64,000 bases of DNA from Hirundichthys speculiger (GCA_018398805.1 JAGFBZ010002342.1:52501-116500), one strand, 5' to 3'; shown: positions 1 through 13,300, counted from the first letter of the stretch. A program made the numbers and translations. The notes: generated by a model from the sequence alone, not told the origin.

Positions 1-1066
1 CCCACACACACAGGTGAAACCTTACACATACAGGTGAAACCTTACACACACACAGGTGAAACCTTACACACACACAGGTTAAACACACACACACACACAG
101 GTGAAATCTTACACACACACAGGTGAAACCTTACACACACACAGGTGAAACCTGAAACACACACAACAGGTGAAACTTACACACACACACACACACACAG
201 GTGAAATCTTACACACACACAGGTGAAATCTTACACACACACAGGTGAAACCTTACACACACACAGGTGAAACCTTACACACACACGGTGAAACCACACA
301 CACACACAGGTGAAACCTTACACACACAGGTGAAACCTTACACACACAGGTGAAACCTTACACACACACAGGTGAAACCTTACACACACACAGGTGAAAC
401 CTTACACACACACACAACACAGGTGAAACCTTACACACACACAGGTGAAACCTTACACACACACAGGTGAAACCTTACACACACACAGGTGAAACACACA
501 CACACTTACACACACACAGGTGAAACCTTACACACACAGGTGAAATCTTACACACACACAGGTGAAACCTTACACACACACAGGGTGAAATCTTACACAC
601 ACACAGGTGAAACCTTACACACACACAGGTGAAACCTTACACACACACACACCAGGTGAAACCTTACACACACACACACACAGGTGAAATCTTACACAAC
701 ACAGGTTACACACACAGGTGAAACCTTACACAACACAGGTTACACACACACACACACACAGGTGAAACCTTACACACACACACAGGTGAAATCTTACACA
801 CACACAGGTGAAACCTTACACACACAGGTGAAACCTTACCACACACACACAGGTGAAACCTTACACACACACAGGTGAAATCTTACACACACACAGGTGA
901 AATCTTACACACACACAGGTGAAATCTTACACACACACAGGTGAAACCTTACACACACACAGGTGAACCCTTACACACACACAGGTGAAACCTTACACAC
1001 ACAGGTGAAATCTTACACACAGAGGTGAAATCTTACACACATACAGGTGAAATCCTCTTGTGAAAG
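1..1066. repeat. Minisatellite array A, about 20-bp unit, in a piezo1 intron
   Basis: About fifty tandem copies of a unit close to ACACACACAGGTGAAACCTT, with variants AATCTT for AACCTT and a variable CA stretch. The array runs from the left edge of the window, so its true start is unseen. Its right edge decays through a unit with ACATACAGGTGAAATCCTCT at about 1037-1060 into unique sequence. It lies just upstream of the first visible piezo exon and is therefore intronic. The short open frame at 684-878 is only the array read in frame. Confidence 0.95.
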
Positions 1067-1363
1067 TCGGTGGAAGCCAAACGTCCATGAATTGAAGATT
1101 ATTCAACACTTTGATGTGTGGAATTTAGTAGCACTTTGCAGGTGTTTTACAAACACCTTTACATTTGTAAAGTGTTTTACAAATACATTTTTACAACTTA
1201 TGTTGTATGTTACGAGTACGCTTTTAGTAAAGATATGAAAATGTTGATGAAATTATACTTGTCCAAGCATATTTTTATAACAATTTATAATCTCCAACCT
1301 TCTATGTTTGTACGAATGTATGTCTGTATGTATTAATTAATAAATTAATTTATTTTATTGCAG

Positions 1364-1552
1364 AAGTACCCCCAACCTAAAGGACAGAAGAAGAAGAAGA
1401 TTGTGAAATATGGCATGGGTGGACTAATCATCTTCTTCTTAATCTGCATCATCTGGTTCCCACTTCTCTTCATTTCATTGGTCAGATCAGTGGTGGGTGT
1501 GGTCAACCATCCCATTGATGTCACAGTCACGGTCAAACTGGGAGGCTACGAG
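1364..1552 (+). CDS. piezo1: piezo1 exon: outer pore helix and cap start
   Basis: Acceptor TTTTATTGCAG ends at 1363 and the donor GTAATC starts at 1553. The exon has 63 whole codons in phase 0, from [12 protein letters not shown] through the hydrophobic outer helix to VTVKLGGYE. The lysine cluster just before the helix is typical of Piezo. Confidence 0.95.
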
Positions 1553-4500
1553 GTAATCCACTCACTATAACGTAGTATATTCTAGTCTAATTTGTACTAA
1601 AATTGTTCAGACAAACTGTAATTGGTGGCAAATTAAAACAAAAGACCGTTGCAGCACCAGTGTTATTTTAAAGATCATATTGAGTAGGTACACAGTGAAT
1701 CTTTTCTGACTACGCTTAAATGAGTGTTGTAAAAATGCATCTACGAAAATCACTGGATGTACACTCAAACTAAATCTGAATTTGGTGCTCAATAAATCCT
1801 GAAAGTTTGAATAAAAGCAAAATGAGAATGCTCAGTGTTCCTCTCTTTTTTACCTAAAGTACCTGTGTTAAGTCTTGGAGGAAAAGTTACATAATGTGTA
1901 CGTTTTAACTTAAAAAGGACAACATGAAAATGCACATGTGTTCATCCTCCCGCTGTAGAGGGCAAGCAACATGGAGACACCATTACATTGACATATTTAA
2001 TCTGTGTATTATACATAATATGGCATAGACAACAATGTTTTTTTCTGTGTTCCAGCCCTTATTTACCATGAGTGTGCAGCAGCAGTCGATCCAGCCCTTT
2101 ACAGTCATTCAGTATGACAACCTCACCAAAACGTTTGGACACAACGCTGTAGGTTTGATCCCTCCGATAGCATTTCCATCTTTAATGTATTCCTACCATA
2201 TGTAGTACTTTCTGTGGAAATTACTTTCTGTGGTTATTTATGGAACGAGTACCATGTAACATGGATCATGTGACACAAAGAAACTGTCCACAGTCCATGT
2301 ATCTGTAACACAAAGTGTGTAAAAATAGGCTTAGTTTTAGCTGTTTCAGATGGTGAAAGATTTTCTGTTCTCGTAGTCCTGTTCTGGCCCTGTTACCTTG
2401 TTTTCATCCATGTTCTACACTTACTCATTCTGTTCACAAACATGGTGGGTGAAACATATCCCAGGTATCAGGTGAGAGGTGGGAATGCCTGAGAAGGTCG
2501 CCAGTCCATTACGTGACACTCTGCTTCCTAAAAATTTAGAATCACCAACCAACCTCAGCTGGAAACCCTGGTGACAGACACCCAAACTGACAGTTGTAGA
2601 AGGTGTCCTTCCTAGCTTCCTAGCTTCCTAGCTTCCTAGCTTGTGGAAGCCCGTAACAGGTAGCAGAAGACCAAACAGAGCAGGGTTAAGGTAGTTGTTG
2701 ATGTGAGGATTTAGATGTTACAATGTGAATGGACATGTTCCTAACCAATCAGTATGTGTTTTATGTATCGGGAGTAGAGTAGGTAGTTAACCTTAGGTAG
2801 TTCTGTGATGCCCTAGTACAAAGTACTTCAGGTGTAAGGGGTATTACAGTCCATTTTATCCTGTACAACCAGTGAGAGTTTGGTTTGTACTGGCAGGAGT
2901 AAATCAGAATCATCTCTTGTGGGTGTTGTGCTCCAACAGGGAAGTTGCAGAGGATTTTAAAATAAAGCAAATGAGCTTAGTGAATTAAAAACAGCCTTTT
3001 ATACGTCAGAGCCCATTGTCTTCTATCCAAAAAGGTTGTAGAAGTCTACTAAAGTTCAATCTACTTTTCAACTTGTCTGCCATATTCTACCATAGGGAGA
3101 TGAGAAACAATGACCTCCTTAAATCTATTAACAGTATTTTGAGATAAGCATTTGCTGTAAAGACACTTTTCATTATCCATTGTAGCGTCAAGAATGTTGA
3201 ATTTGAGCGTTATTAAAAAGAAATTAGAGAGAAGAGGATTCAGAGGTGGCACTAACAAATGATCAACTATTGTAGGCGAGGACCAAATCCAGGATATGAT
3301 TAAAGCAGTGTGACGGTTCTTTCACTTTTTTTGAGTCGATTCTAAAAGAAAAATAATGGCTAATTTAATGCTGTCACTGTCAAAATCCATGTGAATGTTA
3401 AAGTCACCCACTACGACGACGTTGTCTGAACTGAGCACTAAACCAGATCGGAAATCTGAGAACTCAGACAGGAACTCTAGGGGCCCGATCTTACACCTCC
3501 TGCTACTCACTACCCTCTACCCACTACCCTCTACCCACTACCCTACCCAACCACCACACCCTACCTACTACCCACTACCCCTCTACTACCCTACTACCTT
3601 ACGACGACCCACTACCACGACCCCTACCACGAGAAGACCCACTACCCGACCGACGACCCAACACCACCCAAGACCCACTACGACCTACTACCGACTACCC
3701 TCTACAAGACCCACGACCCACTACCACTACCAGACCACTACCGGACCGACGACCCGACTACCCACGACCCGACCCACGACCCACTACCCACTCCGACCCC
3801 ACTACCCCACGACCCAACCGACACCCGACTACCCACTACCCGACACTACCCACAACCACTACGACCCACCCCTAACCACACTACCCAGACCGACGACCCG
3901 ACCGACCCACCCACGACCCGACCGACGACCCACTACCCACGACCACGACCCACTACCTACCGACGACCCACGACCGACGACCCACGACCCACGACCGACC
4001 TACAGACCGACCTACGACGACCCCTACGAACCCTCGACCAGACTACCAACGACGACCCTACAACGACCCGACGACCCCCTACCCAAGACCCACGATACGA
4101 CCATACGACCCACAACGACCCGCGACCGACGACCCTACCACCACGACCGACGACCCAGACGACCCACGACCGACGGACCGACGACCCACGACCCGCGAAC
4201 CACGAACCACAACGACCCGCGACCCAGACCCACTACGACGACACCACACGACGAACCCTCGACCCTATACCTACTAGACCCATACCCTACTACGACTACC
4301 TAAGACTACCCACGACCACACGACGATAGACCGACCCCCCTACCCCTAAGACCCACGAACCTAAGACGACCCACGACCACGACCGACTACCCCAGACTAC
4401 CCTACGACCCAGACCACTACCCACTACCCTACCCACGACCCCGACTACTAACCACCTACCCTGACCCTACCCACGACCCTCTACCCTCTACCCACGACCC

Positions 4501-7500
4501 ACGACTACCCCCACGACCCTAAACCTCTACCTACTACCCACTACCACTACCCACTACCCCCCTACTACCACTACCTACTACCCACTACCCACTACCCTCT
4601 ACCTACTACCTACTACCCTTACCCTACCCACTACCCATACCACCCCCTCCCCACCCCCTACTACCCACCCTCTACCCAACCCTACTACTACCACTACCCT
4701 CTACCTACTACCCTTTACCCACTACCCTCTACCAACTACCCTCTACCTGCTACCCTCTACCTTCTACCCACTAGCTGCAAATTGCTGATTTAGGAGCCTC
4801 TGCCAACCGCTAATGCAATCTTCTGCTCCCTAAAGCCGCCACCCATTATGCCGACTCCCTTACTCACATTGTAGGCGCGGCAATGGGCGTCTCTTGCGCT
4901 TTCCACAAATTTGGTATCTTGCAATCACGGGGTCAGGATAGAGGGTAGCAGGTGGTCTGACCACCCGCTACCCTCTATTCTAAATCTGCGAGATACTGGT
5001 ACCGCAAGATACCGAGTTTGTGGAAAGCGCAACCGGCATGTCGGCGAGTAAAAGAGCGCGTCCACCCAGTCATATGTGGACTGCACAAACGGCTCTACCC
5101 CCTCTCCTTGTGCTTGGAGCACCTGAGATGTGTTCACTGGTGGAAGGTAGATTTCATCATACCTGTTCCTCTGGCTCAATGCTCATCCAATGATCCGTTC
5201 TGCAGTATTTTAAAAAGCACCGCTCCCAGCGACTGTGCGTCTTGGCGCAGTGAACTTCCAGAAAAGCATTTCTTAACTAGAAAAGCACTCGGAGAGCGCA
5301 GACCTCCGCCAAGCACAACAGTTCTCCCATATAGCAATTTACAGATTGCTTGAAGGGCTGTTTCATCAAAATCCATTCATATCTTTTTGAGTTATCTTGT
5401 ACACAGACAGACAAACAGACAGACAAACAAAAACACGCCGGCAAAACATTACCTCCTTGGCGGAGGTAAAAATATTCTTCCACAGACAACTCCTATCGGC
5501 TACCTGAAAGTCCCAGGTAGTTGGTGCGCTACCGGTAAACACGCTCAGGTGGAGCCTCGAGAACCGCCACGAGAACCGCCACGAGAACCGCCACGAGAAC
5601 CACCGCGAGAACCGCCGTGAGAACCGCTGGGAGCGGCTATGCGTCTTGGCGCAGCTGCGCTTCTTGCCATTAACCGCGAAAAATAAGGGATCCCTGTACT
5701 ATCAACCAGCTATACTAACAAAGATAGCGGATTCTGTTATCGCTGCTCTATACTAGGTTCACTGTACTGTATATCGAAGTACTTCAGTAAACATAAAAAT
5801 CTCTTGTAGTTTTATATACTGAGTTCTGTGTGTACTTGTGATTAGGCAGCTATGCAGTTCATCACTCTCTACAACTACGAGGACATTGTGACGGCCATGA
5901 TTGACGGCAGCTCAGGATCAGTTTGGAGGATCAGCCCCCCCAGCAGACAGGAAGTCATTAAAGAACTACTGGGAAGTCCTGTGTACCTCACACTCCGCCT
6001 TTCCTGGAATTTCCAGAGGTAATATTATTTTTGGAAAAACTAACTTAATATATGTAATGTTTATGTGTAAAGAAGTAGTTTCAGAGTTTATTTAGACCTT
6101 TATGAAACGTAGAAAAACAATAGATAGCTTTTAAGGCTATTTTAAGTTTTTCTCTTATCATTGTTTGCACTTAACAGTGGATGCATTTTTAAAAACTGTC
6201 TGTACCAATGCAGTGCACAGTACCTGCAAAAGCACAGACTTTGCTAAAAATGTTTAGATTATGTCTCAAAATTATTTAAGTAGAGAATGGTATTTAACCC
6301 TTCGTGAACATCTAGATTTATTAGACACTAACAGCGTTCTTTTCTTAAGAGGGGGTAGCAAAATTATTGGTGGGGACAATTCAATAATTGCTGATTATTG
6401 TAATAATTAGCATGGATGGTAGGGTATTGTAGGGCCTTGGTTAAGATGTAAGGTATAGTAAAAAAACAATTTTGTGCTATATCTGCCATTTTTTTCTGCA
6501 AAATAAAATGGCTAAACGACCTGTTTTCAAAACACTGATTTTTTTTTGTTGTTATAATTGTAAAAAGCCTTCACTCCTTTTTTTTCTGCCTACAACATAA
6601 ATTTCTATATTATATCACTGATGTTAAATGTTTTTAATTCTAAACTCTGCATCTGAATCTGTTTGTGACAGGGACCTGGGTAAAGGTGGGACAGTCGAGC
6701 ACACTTTTGACAAACATTCAATAGACCTTGAGCCTGGAAATCCTGTCAGAGCAGATCTGGCGTCGCTGCTGATCGGCAATCGCACTGAGCCTGTGTAGGT
6801 TTACTCACTGAAACAATCTTTGTATAATTAAACTATGCTTTTAATACGTACATCTCTATCTTTATCTAAAGATTTTATCTTTTTTCATTCACAGGTTTGT
6901 TCCAAATATGTTTCCCAATTACATCCGAGCCCCCAATGGAGCAGATGCCAAACCAGTCAGTCAGCTGTATGATGGTCTGTTTACAGAATTACTTGTGTAA
7001 AAAATGTATTCATTATTTTCATGGCATGCAAAGAAAACCAAAATACCATTGGGTCCAGAAGTATTCAGACAATGACAGTTGATTATGAGATTTTCCTCCA
7101 TTTTCGCTTTGATTGATGAGGTTTCACAGACATATAGCATTCACTGTTCACGAATTAGTCATTTTAAGCAAAGTACCTTCATTTTCAGGGACACAAAAGT
7201 ACTGTCCCTCCATCCATTATCTTGCGCTCTGTCCATAGTTGGGTCGGGGGGGCAGCAGCCTAAGCAGAGAGGCCCAGACCCTCCACCAGATCCCTAACCC
7301 TAACAGATCCTCTGAGAGACCACCAAGGTGATCCCAGGCCAGCCAAGACCTATAGGCCCCGATTGTACCCTTCACCTTACCACTACCTACCCTCTACCCT
7401 CTACCCACTACCCTCTACCCACTACCCTCTACCCGCGACCCTACCCACCCACCCACGACCCTCTACCCACTACCCACGACCCACCCCACGACCCACGACT

Positions 7501-10318
7501 ACCCGACCCCCTCTACCCGACCCACCCCTACCCACGACCCACTACCCCCCACCCTACCCCGACCCTACCCGACCACTACCCTCTACCCTACCCTAGCCCT
7601 ACCCGACCCCTACCCTCTACTACCCCACTACCCGACCCACCTCTACCCACTACCCACTACCCACCCCCTAACCCACTACCCACCCCCTCTACCCACTACC
7701 CTACCACGACCCTACCCCACTACCCAAGACCCTCTACCCACCCTACCTCGACCCCCATACCAAACCCTTACCCCTACGACTACTACCCACGACCCACCTG
7801 ACCCCGACCCAGACCCACTACCCACTACCCACTACCCTCGACCTCTACCCTACCCGACCCTACCCGCTACCCTACGACCCTACCCCCTCTACCCTACGAC
7901 CCACGACCCGCTACCCTCGACCCCGCGACCCACCCTACCCAACCACTACCTACACCTCTACCACTCTACCCTCTACCATCTACCCCTACTCTACCCACGT
8001 ACCCCAACCCCTACCCTACACCACCACTACCCCCTACCTACCTCTACCCTCTACCCTCTACCCTCTACCCACTACCCACTACCCTTAACTACTACCCAAC
8101 CTACCGCCTCTACCCTATAACCCTCTAACCTCTACTACCCACTACTACCTACCCTCTACCCACTACCCTCTACCCTCTACCCTCGCTTGTATGGGAACCT
8201 CTGCTGACCTCTAATGCCATCTTCCTCCCACTATAGCCGCTACGCTTTTACTCACTCTACAGATGTGGCAATGGGTGTGTCTTCTGCTCTTTCCTCAAAC
8301 TTGGTATCGTACCATCGCAGGTTTAGGAAAAAGCATTACGGGTGTCAGCTCATACAAGAGCACGCCCAAATGGCTTCAATGTGCGTCCACTTGGTCACAT
8401 GTGGACGTGCGCAAACGGCCCTGATTGCGTTTTTTTCGGGGGAATGCCTCTCCCGCCACACATTAGCCCTAAATAGCGGCTATAGCAGATCTGGCCGAAG
8501 ATCAAACCCATAGTCACTCCAGCATGTCCTGGTTCTGCTTCATGGGCTTCTCCCAGTTGGACATGCCCGAAGCACCTCTGGAGGGTTAGGGTCAACCAGG
8601 GGGCTTCCTGACCAGATGCCCAAACCACCAACAACAACAACCACCACAACTGCAGATGCTGCACCAATCCATCTGTCGATCTCCCGCTCCTCTTTTACAT
8701 CACTTGTGAACAAGATCCCGAGATATTTTGGCCCCGATTGTACACTTAGCCTTACCCGTTGACAATAGCCGCTAACCGCAAATTGCAGGTATAGACCTTT
8801 TCGGGCCAGCCCCCCGGAAGTACCCCGTCCGCCATTGGCGTACTGTGCCACCGACTGACACTTTCACCGGCTCGCAGATTAACCAGTGTTTTTCTCTTTC
8901 TACAAATATATATTTTTATAATGTCGAGTCGGTCGAGTGGGAATAATGTTCCGTCATAAACTGTGCCAACAATGGCGTGAAAATTCAACAATGGAAGAAG
9001 AAAGTATGTGAAATACACAAGCCTTTACTGCACGAAGACTGCCTTGTTTGCAGAACAAGAAGTTAGGAAGACGTGGGTGAAAAATATCAACAGAAAGGAC
9101 TTTGTTCCAAATGAATACAGCCGGGTGAGTTTTCGTTAACATTCAATCTCGTTACTACTCATAGTCTCGCTGAGAGTCTCGGACGATTCTGGCCGAAAAA
9201 ACAGCAGTATGAGGCTACTGTAGCCCTCGGCACTAGCACAAGCCTATAAATCAATTAATGAATGAATGACTTAGGAGAATGATGAAATAAATTAAATATA
9301 ACATTAACACATAGCCTAATTTACCGCTAGCGTTAACGTTACAGTAGCATAATCTTTATGGTTTGTTGACGTTAGTTATAGCCAGCGTTGCAGCGTTCCA
9401 CAGTTTTTAGTGTTTCATTATGGGAATAGATCATGCTATTTCCATAACCAATCATTAAAAACAGCGATAAACTACCTTCATCTGTAACTGGAGGCCACTG
9501 CCTAACATCATCAATCCAAGACATGTCTGCGTTATCAGTAACAGATGCTCCACGCTGCTGTGTTTGGGTTAGTTGGTGGAGCACCGCACACTCCAGTTAT
9601 GGCGGGGCCACTAGGGGGCGCATGTCCACAATTTTTAAGTCGAAAAGGTGTATAGGAGCTTCCACTAACCGCTAATGCAATCTTCCACTACATAAAGCCC
9701 CTACCCATTATGCCGACTCCCTTACTCACGTTGTAGATGTGGCAATGGGCGTGTCTTTTGCCCTTTCCGCAAACTCGGTATCTTGCAATTGCGGGTTTAG
9801 GGTTGTGCATATCGCTACCTGCAACCCGCATGTTGCCGCGTACAAGAACGCGTCCAAATGGCATCAAAATATGTCCACCTGTTCACATGTGGACGTGCAC
9901 AAACGTCTCCACCTCTCGAATTAACTCTTGTGTAAAAAGCGTGATTTGGCCTCAGTTAAACCCCTGAGAAAAATGACAGAGATCGTCTTAAATGGCTCGC
10001 TCGCCAGTTAAACAAGAGACGACCAGAGCGCGTTTACCGGCAGCGCTCCAACTATGTGGGACTTTCAGGTAGCCGATAGGAATAGTCTGTGTAAAAATAT
10101 GTATGTATATATCAGTGCAGAGGAGGAGGAGGAAGGTAGAGGAGGAAGCTCTACAGCAGAGTCCCAGACGAGCGGCGCACGAGAGATTTAAGATATCAGG
10201 TGTTGAGTTGGCATATGGCAAGTTTTTATGACTGGATCTACCAATATGAAGACCAAAGAGTTCTCAATGCAAGTGAAGGAGGCCATCATTAGTCATTGGT
10301 CATCATTAGTCTCTAACG

Positions 10319-10388
<70 letters not shown>

Positions 10389-13300
10389 TGTGCCACAAGT
10401 GTCCCAGGTTAGTCACCTACTGGTTTGATACCAGCAATCCTTTGTGTGGACATGTGTATTTATGTTTTCATGTCCCTCTTGTAGGTGATGAGGATGGTTA
10501 CCTGAACATAACCCTGTCCCTGAAGAGTAACAGGTCTCCCAACAGCTCTGGGAACCAGGAATGGTGGGACATCGCCATCGCAGGCTGTAAACCGCTCCTT
10601 TCCTGCGGCGTGCTGCCCATGGTCATCTTCAATGACAAAGTCAGCCCCCCCAGCCTGGGCTTCCTGGCTGGATCTGGATATGGGTAAGAAACACTCTACA
10701 TACCAGGGTTTCCTGCAGGAAAAAACTTTGGCCGGGGGGGCTGGGGGGGGGGGGGTTCAAGCCGAGAACGGTAGCCGAGAACCAAAAAAAAGGATAAATT
10801 ACTTAATTAATTAGATTGTTCAATTATTATTTTTGCCCTCAAAATATGAAAGAAGTTGCTTAACAACAAACCCACAATCATGATGATGGAAAAACTATAA
10901 AAGTGTAGGCTACCTCAGTTTCTTAACTAAAAGACTATGTCTCATTTACTCTACTACTGATCAATTGCATACCAGTAAATTACATAGTAGGCGTTACCTT
11001 TTTGACTGGGCGGACTGGTCATCAATCACCTCAGAGTGACAGCTGTCAAGTGAAGCTACGTGAGCTTGGAGTCCAGATGACAGGCAGTGCGCCCATTGGT
11101 CTTTATTTATTTAGTTAGTTAGTTTAAATACCTAATGTTCTTTTTTTTCTTTTATAGACAAAGTTAAACATAATGTTGATTAGTGTTGCGTGTGTGTCAC
11201 TTTAATGAATTGGCGAACCAAAAAAAAAAAAAAAAAAAACGGCAGTGAGAGGGTTTGCACTGTCTGGTCAAAACAAAAGCACCGGGTCTATTACGAATAA
11301 AGTTTACCAGAATCTCTACTGACTATAAATAAATTACGGACCAACATAAAAGCGAGCGGAGGAAACTTGTATTGAAGTGAGACGAGACGTGAGCTGTCAA
11401 ACGTGAGTGATCGACAGAGAGGTTATCACTGTGTGTGTGTGTGTGTGAAAAAGAGAGAGAGAGAGGTGGCCCAGAATGCACTGCAGGCAAACAGCGCAGC
11501 ACTAGAGAATCAATATTAATTCATTATAACACAAACCTATGTGCGCTGATCAGTTCTCAAGCGCTGCCGTGTCGCTTGCATGCATTACATTTTTTTTTTT
11601 TTTTTTGCCCGACATTTTTTTTCCCCCGACATTGTAGCCCGGGCGCTCGAGATTTCAGGCCGGGCGGGGCGCCTGGCCAAATAAGGTCTGCAGGAAACCC
11701 TGCATACACCTGTAGGGACAGTGTTTCTCTACATTACTCATATTTACTAAGATGAATATAGGTTCAAAAATAAACACTACATGGGGAGGAATATAGATAA
11801 GAAATTTTCAAGATATGAGTTTAGGAACACATTACATGGGGGTGTGAAACACCCAAAATAGGGCACAACATGTCAAATATGGGTTAGAAATTGCTAGACA
11901 TGGATAAAAACACACTGAATATGTGTGATAAACATGCTAGAAATGAGTAAGAACTACACTAGTGAACGGGGTAAGACACATCTTTGATAACACCCAAGCG
12001 TGACGCTGGATTTGTGTGTTGCAGCAACATCATACCAAAAACAGCCAATGAAATTTCTTCCTGCTCACTACACAAATAACGGCCTTGTGTAGCCTCCGTG
12101 GCTAGCTGCTACACACATGCAGAAATCAGCCTTGGGAAACAGATATACTTAAGAAATACAGTAGATAAGGTTGAAAAACACAACTATTTCAAATAAGAAA
12201 TAGGTGAGGTGGGGGGGGGGGGGGGGGGGGGGCACATTAGCGATGATAACTCTCCAAAGGAGAGTTGTGGATTAGTAACTGCTCCTTGTTTAAGGGTTTG
12301 AAGGAAATATAGACTCGTGAGGAGGTCTTTGTCTTTGAGGCAGAAATGAAGAATCAAAAATTTTACTTCATAATGTTGTTATCCGTTCAAAACTGTCAAA
12401 ATTCATTATTTCTAATTAGTTCTGGGCGATATGACGATACATATCGTGGGGACGATAGAAAAGTGTGTATCGTGCCATTTCTCTTCTATCGTTTCTAACC
12501 TAATTTTATCAATTATTACAGCAAATATGTAATTAAATAACCTGCAACGATAAATTTGATAGAATCATATCTACTTCTACAAAGTAGCCTTTTATGTTTG
12601 CACTTTTATTCATGGTTAATGCCTTAAACAGAGTTCTCTTCAACCCTGATGTTTACTTTAGACACTTTATATTGGTTTGCAAACTTTGCACTACAAAGTT
12701 ACAGATTTCAGAAAGTTGAAAAATAATTTGTGTTTATTTTTTATAGCTGAACTTCAGTGCAAAAATGTGTTTTTCCTCTCAGAAAACTGTTGTGCACTTT
12801 AAAAAAAATGTGAAAGCTACTGTACCTCTGTACCTACCTACCTGTTTTTGCTGCACTAAAATGTATGTTTGTGACAGTTCAGCTAAATGTCCTTTCAAAA
12901 TAAAGTTGAAAAGTAAGCAATGAAATTTTTGTCAAACTTTTCAGAGAATAACTAAAAACATACTTTATTATGGTATATCGTGATATATATCGTTATCGTG
13001 ATATAAAATAGTCCATATCGTGATATATGATTTTATTCCATATCGCCCAGCATTATTTCTAATTGTTATTATTAGTAATGTAATTGTGCTTATTTGTCAG
13101 AACACTGTCATGTCAGAACAATAAGAGTGACAGGCATTGTGATGATGTAATCTGTGTTTTCCCGCCTCCTGTCAGGATCATGGGACTGTACGTGTCCGTG
13201 GTCCTCGTCATCGGAAAGTTTGTGCGCGGTTTCTTCAGTGAGATCTCTCACTCCATCATGTTTGAAGAGCTTCCCTGCGTGGACCGAATCCTGAAGCTCT

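Noticed and set aside
3395..4303. 302-codon plus-strand open frame rich in Pro, Thr and Arg
   Set aside because: It is the CTACCCW heptamer array read in frame; composition follows the repeat and there is no start context or family likeness.
3505..8185. Interstitial telomere sequence
   Set aside because: The unit is CTACCCW, not CCCTAA; only two true CCCTAA pairs occur elsewhere (about 7294 and 27167), too few to call.
8214..8667. Plus and minus open frames of 90-99 codons
   Set aside because: They fall in the element copy II body and LINE remnant; no protein family matches the plus frame.
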